DNA of 51,374 nucleotides from Microbacterium aurantiacum (GTDB lineage Bacteria; Actinomycetota; Actinomycetes; Actinomycetales; Microbacteriaceae): the NCBI RefSeq assembly GCF_002872075.1, contig NZ_PGGU01000008.1, forward strand, positions 1-51,374. The letters run 5' to 3'. Within the stretch, counting starts at the first letter, position 1. Each line of letters begins with the position of its first letter. A model generated the notes under the pieces. That model was not told the DNA's origin. It did not search any database and saw only the letters and a list, made by a program, of their open reading frames with translations. The translations under genes were made by a program, and so were the position numbers. Of this stretch, positions 44,618 through 51,374 are shown in pieces.

Positions 44618-45514
44618 TCACCGTGCGGCCCTGTTCCCGCGTCCGCGGATGCGGGATATCAATCGATCGCCGATCGAACGCCGCGCATCGAGCTGGCGAC
44701 CCACTTCTTCCTGGATGAAGCGGGCGAGGTAGAGGGCGAGTCCATCTCCGTGCGCCGTCGTGAACGCGCGCAGGGCTTCATCCCGGATCAGGCGGTCGTA
44801 GTATTCGTGCTCGGCGGCGAGGACGAACATGCTGTTGCCCAGGGCGCCGGTGACATCCCGGCGCTGCATCCAGAAGGCACGGGCCGGTCCATCGATGAAT
44901 CCGATCGGGTACTTCCTGCACACTCGGAGGTTGAACTCCCAGTCTTCGGCCGCGTGTATATCGACTCGGTACAGCCCGACTTCGTCATGCACGACCCGGC
45001 GATACACATAGGCGATCGGGACGAACCTGTTCACCTGCAGCAGGTCGGCATAGCTGATCTGCTTCATCTTGGCCCAGAACGGCTCGCGGTCGGTCTCGAC
45101 GAATCGCTCACCGTCGAAACGCTCGTAGACGATGTCCGTGCGTGACACGACGCCGATGTCGGCCGGCGTCCTGTCCAGCCACTCCACCGACAGCGCCAGA
45201 AAATCCGCATCCCAGAGATCATCATCGTCGTGCAGGACGACGTATTCGGTCGACAGCGAACTCACGCCGGCGTTCGCTGCAGCGGATCGACCGAGCGAGA
45301 CGTCGTGGTCGATCACGGAGACCTTGGCACGGACCTGCTCATCCAGAGAATCGACCAGCGCCACGAGCGCGTCGGAGTCTCCCCCATCGTTGACGATCAC
45401 GACATGCCAGGCGGAGAAACTCTGGCCGACGATGTCGTCGAGCGCCCGAGCGAGAAGCGTGGGTCGGTCCTTCGTTCTCACGACGATGCCGACACGCGCA
45501 GAAGAGTCAGACAC
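44618..45514 (-). CDS. Family 2 glycosyltransferase
   Basis: A 298-residue GT2: VGIVVRTKDRPTLLARALDDIV, VVIVNDGGDSDALV, SLGRSAAANAGVS and VVLHDDDDLWDADFL give the nucleotide-sugar site; the region WMQRRDVTGALGNS follows. The donor is unknown. The GTG start has AGGAG 5 nt upstream. It precedes the GlfT2-like gene on the same strand by 10 bp, so they are probably co-transcribed, and it diverges from the CgeB-like gene. Confidence 0.9.
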   Translation of the reverse strand: MSDSSARVGIVVRTKDRPTLLARALDDIVGQSFSAWHVVIVNDGGDSDALVALVDSLDEQVRAKVSVIDHDVSLGRSAAANAGVSSLSTEYVVLHDDDDLWDADFLALSVEWLDRTPADIGVVSRTDIVYERFDGERFVETDREPFWAKMKQISYADLLQVNRFVPIAYVYRRVVHDEVGLYRVDIHAAEDWEFNLRVCRKYPIGFIDGPARAFWMQRRDVTGALGNSMFVLAAEHEYYDRLIRDEALRAFTTAHGDGLALYLARFIQEEVGRQLDARRSIGDRLISRIRGRGNRAAR

Positions 45515-45596
45515 AAGTACTCCTGTCAGACTGCCGAAGTGACCGATCTTTCGAGGCTACCATTCCCACACTCAGTGCTTCCTTGAGCTGACCCCA

Positions 45597-45602
45597 TAGA
45601 CT
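45597..45602 (+). promoter_or_regulatory. Candidate leaderless -10 box for the CgeB-like gene
   Basis: TAGACT on the plus strand ends 6 nt before the GTG at 45609. No ribosome-binding site is present in the intervening CCGAAG. Confidence 0.5.
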
Positions 45603-45608
45603 CCGAAG

Positions 45609-47756
45609 GTGCTCAACCGTCTCCGACGCCTGTGGCGCGCATCGCGATCAGCCCTGGTGGTCAGCCCCGTCCTCGCAGCCGCCGACCGCCTCTACTGGTC
45701 CCGCGTCATACGTCGTGCCGACATCGTCGACGTCGAGTTCGTCCGGCTTCAGCTGCGACGCGCCGTCTCCGCCCGAGGCGCAGTTCGCGCGTACGTCCGA
45801 GGCGGCTTCCGGCGAGGTCTCTCCCTCAACCCGCTGTTCCTGGAGCAACTCGTGTCCGCGCAGCTGCCGGACAGTGATCGGGTGCCGGCGCTCTACGCCT
45901 ACCTCGTGGGAGACCCCGCAAAGGTCTCGACGACGATCAGTTGGGATGCGCCGGCGTACGCCGCAGCACATCCCGAGAGCCTTCACGGGGCGGGAGGCCC
46001 GCTCGGGTATGCCTGGCGCAGCCTCCGACAGGGTGGCGAGCTCCCGATGGGGGCCGACTCGCTCCACCGCATGATCACCCACGAAGATCTCATGCGGACT
46101 GCGGCGACCGGTTTGAATCCGCCTCCGCACCTCCCCCCTCGCGACTCGATCGCTGCGCCTCGTGTGCTCGTCTGGAAGGTCGGAGCGGAGGACGCTGATG
46201 GCGCCTCGCTCGAAGTTCTCGCGTCCGTGGCCTCGCACTGCGACGACGCCGCCGTCATCCTCGTACTCGACCCAGCCGCACCCGACGATCTTCGCGCTGC
46301 ATCCGCTCAGATCTCTCTCTGGCGAGACCGCACGTTCATCGTCAACGGCTTCATCGAAGCAGAGGCCGAGATCTCGCTTCCTCCGGGCACGATCCTCCTG
46401 GTCCGCGAATCCGGTTCGGAGATCGCTGCCGAGGCGGTGCGCGCCATACTCTCCGGCGCTGAGGCGCGTCCGGTCCAAGCACTCTGGCTGGCTCCGGACG
46501 GAACGATCGCCTCCGCCGCCGCCGCCGCATACGACGGCCAGACGGTACCCCTCTTCGCCGGTCATCCGATCGAGGACCTTCAGGAGCTCGGTGAGACCAT
46601 CCCTGCCGTTGCCCTGGACGCGCCGGTGAGGGCCCACCGACTCGGCGATCTCTCCCGACCGAACACTCTGCTGGACGCTCATGCGACGCGGGAACGCAGG
46701 CATGCGCCTGCACTCCGGACGCACACCGGCAACACGGATTTCGACCAGCTCTCACCAGGTCGCGGGCTGGAGTTCGTGACGGCAGCCGGTCTCGTGCCGT
46801 CGCTGCAGAAACGGCACGCCGAACGACTCGTCCTGGCGGACGGCGACTCGGTTCCCCGGTTGCGTTGGGCGATCAAGACGGCGGCGCCGGCCGGCAGACG
46901 AGGCGAGTCCTGGGGAGACACGCACTTCGCTCGCGGCCTTGCGGCGGCGCTGGAGCGGCTCGGCCAGCACGTCGCCATCGACGCGTACCCAGCCGCCCGG
47001 CGCGCGACGGCCGGACTCGACGATGTCACTGTCGTCCTTCGCGGTCCAGAACGCATCGACCCGCCCGAGTCGGAGACGACGATTCAATGGATCATCAGTC
47101 ATCCCGACGAGATCACGTCCGAAGAGGTGGGGCTGTTCGACATCGTGTTCGCGGCGTCCGAAGGGTGGAGTGCCGGGGCATCGACACGGCTGGGACGGAC
47201 GATTCTGCCCCTGCTGCAGTGCAGCGATGCGGTCCGATTCTCGCCGAGGGGACTCGAGCGGTCAGACGACCTCGTCTTCGTCGGCACCGCCCGCGGCATC
47301 GTCAGGCCGTCCGTGGTCGAACCGCTGCGGGCGGGAGCACCGCTGAGGGTCTACGGGCCGGACTGGCGCGGCTACATCCCCGCCTCGGCGATCGCCGGCA
47401 CCCACGTGCCGAACGAAGAGCTGCCACTGCTCTACGAGAGCGCCGGCGCGGTGATGAACGATCATTGGCCGGCCATGCAGCGCGAAGGATTCGTGTCGAA
47501 CCGTCTGTACGATGTCGTATCCGCCGGCGGTCGCGCCATCAGCGATCATGTCACCGGGATCCCCGAACTCTTCGGCGGGGCGGTGCGCACCTATCGCACG
47601 ACACAGGAGCTGCTCGAGCTCGTGGCCAGTCCACTCGACTCACTCTTTCCGGCCGAGGACGACCTTGCCGAGATCTCATCACGGGTCCGCAGATTGCATT
47701 CCTTCGACGCGCGCGCGAAAGAGCTGCTCCGTGCCGCGGTCGCGCACCGGATCTGA
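45609..47756 (+). CDS. Large glycosyltransferase with CgeB-like C-terminal domain
   Basis: A 715-residue protein. The N-terminal part (about 60-150) contains LSLNPLFLEQLV and WDAPAYAAAHPES followed by GPLGYAWRSLRQG, reminiscent of the NPLF...HYL-type repeats found at the start of rhamnan-type glycan synthesis proteins. The middle (about 180-360) is not recognised. The C-terminal 280 residues look like a GT-B fold of the CgeB/Glyco_trans_1_2 type: SWGDTHFARGLAAALERLG, VFVGTARGIVRPSVVEPL, LRVYGPDWRGYIP and VMNDHWPAMQREGFVSNRL. It is the only plus-strand gene in this end of the locus. Confidence 0.83.
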   Translation: MLNRLRRLWRASRSALVVSPVLAAADRLYWSRVIRRADIVDVEFVRLQLRRAVSARGAVRAYVRGGFRRGLSLNPLFLEQLVSAQLPDSDRVPALYAYLVGDPAKVSTTISWDAPAYAAAHPESLHGAGGPLGYAWRSLRQGGELPMGADSLHRMITHEDLMRTAATGLNPPPHLPPRDSIAAPRVLVWKVGAEDADGASLEVLASVASHCDDAAVILVLDPAAPDDLRAASAQISLWRDRTFIVNGFIEAEAEISLPPGTILLVRESGSEIAAEAVRAILSGAEARPVQALWLAPDGTIASAAAAAYDGQTVPLFAGHPIEDLQELGETIPAVALDAPVRAHRLGDLSRPNTLLDAHATRERRHAPALRTHTGNTDFDQLSPGRGLEFVTAAGLVPSLQKRHAERLVLADGDSVPRLRWAIKTAAPAGRRGESWGDTHFARGLAAALERLGQHVAIDAYPAARRATAGLDDVTVVLRGPERIDPPESETTIQWIISHPDEITSEEVGLFDIVFAASEGWSAGASTRLGRTILPLLQCSDAVRFSPRGLERSDDLVFVGTARGIVRPSVVEPLRAGAPLRVYGPDWRGYIPASAIAGTHVPNEELPLLYESAGAVMNDHWPAMQREGFVSNRLYDVVSAGGRAISDHVTGIPELFGGAVRTYRTTQELLELVASPLDSLFPAEDDLAEISSRVRRLHSFDARAKELLRAAVAHRI

Positions 47757-47765
47757 GTCGCACGC

Positions 47766-47790
47766 TCGGCCCGGATTCGGGACGCGCCGA
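47766..47790. terminator. Possible terminator hairpin between convergent genes
   Basis: TCGGC / GCCGA (47766-47770, 47786-47790) encloses, and partly competes with, an inner CCCG / CGGG hairpin with a GATT loop (47770-47781). It lies between the ends of the CgeB-like gene and Wzt. Confidence 0.4.
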
Positions 47791-47803
47791 CCACACCGCG
47801 GGA

Positions 47804-49003
47804 TCAGCTGCGGACGTCAGTCCCCGGGACCGTGATGAACGCGGAGGAGGATCCCATGGTCCCCTCGGCACCGTCCACGTTCAGCATCGCGCCTTGCATC
47901 AGCGCATGAGTGCTGATCTCGCTGACTCCGGCGACGTTCGCGTTGATGAAGTACTGACCGCGACCGACCTGGAGGCTCGCGATCTGGAGGTCCACTGTCG
48001 CCTCACCGTCGATCGGCTCCAGCTCCCGACCCAGAAGCTCGGTGTTGGACGCGAGCACCATATGGCCGAAGGGGGTGTCGATGCTGAAGCCGACGTCCCA
48101 TCGGTCGAAACGATGGTCGGAGGCGACGTGCACGCGGATCGTCAGCGGTTCGCCAGACACGATGGTGTCGGCAGGCTGACTCCCGGAGGTGAGGAGGTCG
48201 ACCTTGGTGACCCTGATCGGCTGAGCATCCGAGGCGCCACCCGACGCACGACGTCGCAGTTCGAGAGACTCCCGCAGCACCCGGATGGCATCGTTCGTAT
48301 CTCCGTCGTGGACCACCCGTCCTTCGCTGAGCACGACGCCGCGGTCGCAGAGTTCTGCCACCTGCTGAGCCGAATGGCTCACGAGGACGATCGTCCGCCC
48401 TTCGGCGCGGAACTGGGAGATGCGGTCCATGCACTTGCGCTGGAAGGTCTCGTCGCCGACGGCGAGGACCTCGTCGACGAGGAGGAGGTCGGGGTCGGTG
48501 TGCACCGCGACTGCGAACGCAAGGCGGACGTACATCCCCGACGAGTAGAACTTGACCGCGGTGTCGATGAAGGAGCCGATGCCGCTGAACTCGACGATGT
48601 CGTCGAACTGACGGTCGGTGTCAGCACGTGAGAGCCCCAGGATGGATGCGTTGAGATAGACGTTCTCACGGCCGCTCAGATCGGGATGGAATCCTGCCCC
48701 GAGCTCGAGCAGTGCGGCCATTCGCCCTCGGGTCTGCACCGTTCCCGTGGTCGGTGAGATGATGCCGCCGATGAGCTTGAGCAGGGTCGACTTGCCTGAC
48801 CCGTTGGCACCGAGCAGACCCACGGTGGTGCCCGCCTGGATCTGCATGCTGACGTCGTCGACCGCGACGAAGTCCTCACGGAAGTCCTTGCCCAGACGAC
48901 CGAAATGAACGATCCGATCCTTCAGGCTGTTGTCCTTGCGCACGGTGAACTGCTTGGTCACCGAGTCGAGGCGAATGATGTCGGGTCCTTGGATCGTCGT
49001 CAT
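47804..49003 (-). CDS. wzt: ABC transporter ATP-binding protein with C-terminal glycan-recognition domain (Wzt, long form)
   Basis: A 399-residue Wzt. The ATPase domain (about 1-245) has Walker A GANGSGKST (65-73), signature FYSSGMYVRLAF, Walker B LLLVDEVLAVGD and H-loop VLVSHSAQQ. After a linker, residues 260-399 form a beta-rich domain (IRVTKVDLLTSG ... LTIRVHVASDHRFDRWDVGFSIDTP) like the carbohydrate-binding C-terminus of Wzt proteins that recognise a capped glycan before export. The first exporter in this locus lacks this domain. AGGAG precedes the ATG, which overlaps the permease stop (ATGA). Confidence 0.95.
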   Translation of the reverse strand: MTTIQGPDIIRLDSVTKQFTVRKDNSLKDRIVHFGRLGKDFREDFVAVDDVSMQIQAGTTVGLLGANGSGKSTLLKLIGGIISPTTGTVQTRGRMAALLELGAGFHPDLSGRENVYLNASILGLSRADTDRQFDDIVEFSGIGSFIDTAVKFYSSGMYVRLAFAVAVHTDPDLLLVDEVLAVGDETFQRKCMDRISQFRAEGRTIVLVSHSAQQVAELCDRGVVLSEGRVVHDGDTNDAIRVLRESLELRRRASGGASDAQPIRVTKVDLLTSGSQPADTIVSGEPLTIRVHVASDHRFDRWDVGFSIDTPFGHMVLASNTELLGRELEPIDGEATVDLQIASLQVGRGQYFINANVAGVSEISTHALMQGAMLNVDGAEGTMGSSSAFITVPGTDVRS

Positions 49004-49917
49004 CACAGCTCCTGTGCGAAGTTGCCCTGGACACGCACGAAGACGCGGTGTGCTATCCAGAGGAGGACGAGGCCGATGAGCGTGGCGATCGCCATCCGCA
49101 AGCCGAGGTTGGCTGGGTAGTCGGCATCCGTGCCGGCCCCCCAGAACGTTCGGTGGAAGCCGAGAACGGCGATGGTCAGAGGATTCGCCGCGTAGATCTC
49201 GATGAACCACTCCGGAAGAGAGAAGCGGTGGAGGACGTCTTTCACCATCGCCCAGGAATAGACGATGGGAGATGCCCACATCGCGAGCATCAGGACGACC
49301 TCGGTGAGGTATTGCATGTCGCGGAGGTAGACGTTCGCCGCGGAGAGCAACAACCCGAAGGCGAGCCCGTACACGCTGATCAGAAGCAGAGATGGGAAGA
49401 ACCAGAGCATCTGCACCGGCTCCGGGAGCGCGCGGAACAGAAGGGCTGCGATCAGGAGGACGCCGAGCTGAACGGCTCCCATGAACCCCGCCGCGCCGAT
49501 GCTCGCCAGCGGGAACACCTCGCGCGGAAGATAGATCTTCTTCACGAGCGCGGCGTTGTTGAGAATCGAGCCGGTGGATCCGGCGATCATGTCGTTGAAG
49601 AAGACGTACAGCGTCAAGCCGGAGAACAGGTAGATCGCGAAATCCGGAATGCCCTCAGCTGCCCGCAGGAACTGCCCGAGCACGATGTAGTACATCAGGA
49701 ACTGTATGAGCGGCCGGATGACGGTCCACAGGAATCCCAGGAAGCTGTCCCGATACCGGGCTTGCAGGTCGCGACGGATGAGAAGGCCCAACAATTCGCG
49801 GCGGGACACCAGCTCCCGCAGCTTCCCACCCCGGACGCGGAGACCGCGCGAATCGATCGTTGAGAACGGCTCGGTCTCGAGCCGTTCAAATCGTTGCAAG
49901 GTTTCCACTGTTCTCAC
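49003..49917 (-). CDS. wzm: ABC-2 type glycan export permease (Wzm, second copy)
   Basis: A 304-residue ABC-2 permease with six helices: LLIRRDLQARYRDSFLGFLWTVIRP, YLFSGLTLYVFFNDMI, LNNAALVKKIYLPREVFPL and SAANVYLRDMQYLTEVVLM are typical of Wzm/TagG. It pairs with the overlapping long-form Wzt gene. The GTG at 49917 has no obvious ribosome-binding site or -10 box, so the exact start is uncertain and an inner GTG nine bases on is possible. The gap to the RgpF-like gene upstream is 45 bp, consistent with one operon. Confidence 0.92.
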   Translation of the reverse strand: MRTVETLQRFERLETEPFSTIDSRGLRVRGGKLRELVSRRELLGLLIRRDLQARYRDSFLGFLWTVIRPLIQFLMYYIVLGQFLRAAEGIPDFAIYLFSGLTLYVFFNDMIAGSTGSILNNAALVKKIYLPREVFPLASIGAAGFMGAVQLGVLLIAALLFRALPEPVQMLWFFPSLLLISVYGLAFGLLLSAANVYLRDMQYLTEVVLMLAMWASPIVYSWAMVKDVLHRFSLPEWFIEIYAANPLTIAVLGFHRTFWGAGTDADYPANLGLRMAIATLIGLVLLWIAHRVFVRVQGNFAQEL

Positions 49918-49962
49918 TCACACTTTCGCGAATCCGCTGCCGTCATCTTCGTTCCGATGCGA

Positions 49963-51374
49963 TCAGCGGCCGAAGACGCGTCGAATCGCTGCGCCAGGGC
50001 GCCGCACCGCACGGGCTGCTTTGCCCACGAGGCCGTCAGACGCCACGATCTCGCGCAGCTTCGCACCGGTTCCGGGGAAGTTGATGCGCATGTACATTCT
50101 TGCAAAGTCTGACGCAGACCCCGTACCGACGAAGCCCGCGCGTCGCAGCAACTCGATCTGCTCGTATGCGTAGCCGGGCGTCGTCACCGACATCTCGTCG
50201 AGCTTGAACTCCATGGCGGTGTGGCTGATCGACATGTACTCCGTGGTGCTGACGGTGCGGACGTGGTAACCACGCTCCCCGGCCGCATACGCGGGCATGC
50301 GTTCGAGGATATGGGCGAGCCCTCCGTCACGGTACGCCTCGGCGCCACCGAACTGCTCGTACGACCAATCGTGCGCGACGAGGATCCGCAGCGCCTGCGG
50401 ACGGGCGATGTACATGGAGCCGAACGGGGCGAGCGGAGACACGTCGTCGAGCGGAACACGGATGCCCAGTTCCGCGGCCATCCGTGCTGCGCCTTCCTTG
50501 TTCACCGACCATCCGCGCCCCAGGGTCGGATAACCGATGTGGATCATCGGCGGGAACACGAGTCCCAGACCCGGTTCGCGCTGGAACAACGCGACGAGGT
50601 TGGCGGTGTAGCCGGGGCTGTTCAGCAGATTGTCGAACTGCTGTTCCTTGAAGTGGCGGCCGACGTTGAAGCCGTCCTGAGGAGTCTTCTTGGAGTGGAT
50701 CTTCACCACCAGGTCGTACTCGTCCGAGAGCAGCACATCACGGCACTCGATGAGGAAGGCGCTCTGATCTCGCCCGTCGTTGGACGAGACGACGCGGACG
50801 TCCACCTTGCCGTCCCTCGCGCCCCGTTTGCTGATCACTTCCTGGATCTGTGCCGCGCGACCAGCATCTGGTGTCGTGACCACGAGGTCGTACCCGCCCG
50901 GGAGCGTGTCGGCCCTGTCCAGCATCTCGTCGGTCATCTCCACGTAGAAGATGTGCGCGATCACGACGATTCGAAGCGGTCGGCCTGGGTCGTAGGAGAC
51001 GTCGATGTCGGGAAGCACCTCGAGCATCGATGCGTCAGTGTTCAGATCCTTCGGTGCGATCGTGTGCGCGGCGTTCTGCCAGAAGAGCTCCATCGGATAG
51101 CCATAGCGCTCCGCAGCCTCCAACGTCCACCGCCCGACGACAGCATGCCGATCCAGATAGGGAGGCCATTGCATGAAGGGACGCCTCTTCAGGATCGGGC
51201 ATCCCGCGTCCAGGAGCGCCTCGGCACGATACAAAGACGGGTTCTTCGTTCCGATCTCCGTGGAGGGGTAGGCGACGTCGTGGGTGAAGCCGCGCTCCGC
51301 GAAGTGCTCCGTGAAGACCGTCTCATGCTTCAGCACCGCATCGAAATACGAAGGCATCTCCGGCAGATCACGCC
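49963..51374 (-). CDS. RgpF-like rhamnan/glycan synthesis protein (N-terminus missing)
   Basis: Partial gene; at least 464 residues are seen and the frame stays open to the window edge (preceding codons read RDLPE), so the N-terminus lies outside. The product resembles rhamnan synthesis F proteins: SYFDAVLKHETVFTEHFAERGF, LFWQNAAHTIAP, IVVIAHIFYVEMTDEML, YDLVVKIHSKKTP, and GSMYIARPQALRIL. In streptococci RgpF takes part in making rhamnose-glucose polysaccharide, exported by an RgpC/RgpD ABC pair. The adjacent Wzm/Wzt genes give the same arrangement, suggesting the second exporter handles a rhamnan-like or related polymer. Confidence 0.88.
   Translation of the reverse strand, partial: RDLPEMPSYFDAVLKHETVFTEHFAERGFTHDVAYPSTEIGTKNPSLYRAEALLDAGCPILKRRPFMQWPPYLDRHAVVGRWTLEAAERYGYPMELFWQNAAHTIAPKDLNTDASMLEVLPDIDVSYDPGRPLRIVVIAHIFYVEMTDEMLDRADTLPGGYDLVVTTPDAGRAAQIQEVISKRGARDGKVDVRVVSSNDGRDQSAFLIECRDVLLSDEYDLVVKIHSKKTPQDGFNVGRHFKEQQFDNLLNSPGYTANLVALFQREPGLGLVFPPMIHIGYPTLGRGWSVNKEGAARMAAELGIRVPLDDVSPLAPFGSMYIARPQALRILVAHDWSYEQFGGAEAYRDGGLAHILERMPAYAAGERGYHVRTVSTTEYMSISHTAMEFKLDEMSVTTPGYAYEQIELLRRAGFVGTGSASDFARMYMRINFPGTGAKLREIVASDGLVGKAARAVRRPGAAIRRVFGR

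Noticed and set aside
46865..48631. A 588-codon plus-strand frame
   Set aside because: It covers parts of the CgeB-like gene in another frame and the antisense of Wzt; no motif or ribosome-binding site supports it.

Overview
The window is high-GC DNA with strongly G/C-ending codons and tightly packed, often ATGA/GTGA-overlapping genes. Gene content and order (mtrA-mtrB-lpqB-comF-hpf; the moxR/DUF58/SpoIIM/RDD block; DUF3499/metallopeptidase-like/whiB/manA) indicate an actinobacterium, most likely a Microbacteriaceae member close to Microbacterium. No rRNA, tRNA, CRISPR array, insertion sequence or phage gene is visible. After start-site refinement no gene-free stretch exceeds about 180 bp.

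Layout. (1) 1-5.8 kb, minus strand: the MtrAB two-component system with lipoprotein LpqB, ComF and the long ribosome hibernation factor HPF. (2) 5.9-14.0 kb: a divergent cluster of a multi-pass membrane protein, DUF4129, DUF4350, a MoxR AAA+ ATPase and DUF58, then an aquaporin, then SpoIIM and RDD proteins that start back to back. (3) 14.0-17.0 kb, minus: a three-gene MacB-like ABC system (adaptor, ATPase, permease). (4) 17.0-24.0 kb: DUF3499, a metallopeptidase-family protein without a zinc motif, DUF5719, a 1023-aa membrane protein with a glycosyltransferase-like head, WhiB and mannose-6-phosphate isomerase. (5) 24.0-51.4 kb: a large cell-surface glycan locus that continues past the right edge.

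The glycan locus has several modules. Two Wzy/ligase-type membrane proteins are followed by a GlfT1-like glycosyltransferase, an anchored protein of unknown function, a Wzt/Wzm ABC exporter and UDP-galactopyranose mutase; this resembles the mycobacterial galactan start-and-export genes. A plus-strand operon (31.3-36.8 kb) holds a polyprenyl-phosphate-sugar-synthase-like GT2, DUF2304, a flippase, GDP-mannose 4,6-dehydratase, a GDP-fucose-synthase homologue and a PLP-fold enzyme whose Schiff-base lysine is replaced by histidine. A minus-strand operon (36.8-41.1 kb) carries a GT4, an acyltransferase, a sugar-nucleotide epimerase and a GT2. Then come a polytopic membrane protein, a GlfT2-like galactofuranosyltransferase, a GT2, a CgeB-like glycosyltransferase, a second Wzm/Wzt exporter with a C-terminal glycan-recognition domain, and a RgpF-like protein cut by the window edge.

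The most interesting inference is in the 33.7-36.8 kb module: gmd plus a ColD-type 3-dehydratase plus a reductase that has lost the epimerase cysteine predicts a GDP-linked 3,6-dideoxyhexose, possibly of D configuration (tyvelose-like) rather than L-colitose or L-fucose. A second theme is the number of genes with a TANNNT -10 hexamer 6-9 nt before the start codon, suggesting leaderless mRNAs. All functional statements rest on reading motifs and synteny by eye; no searches were run.
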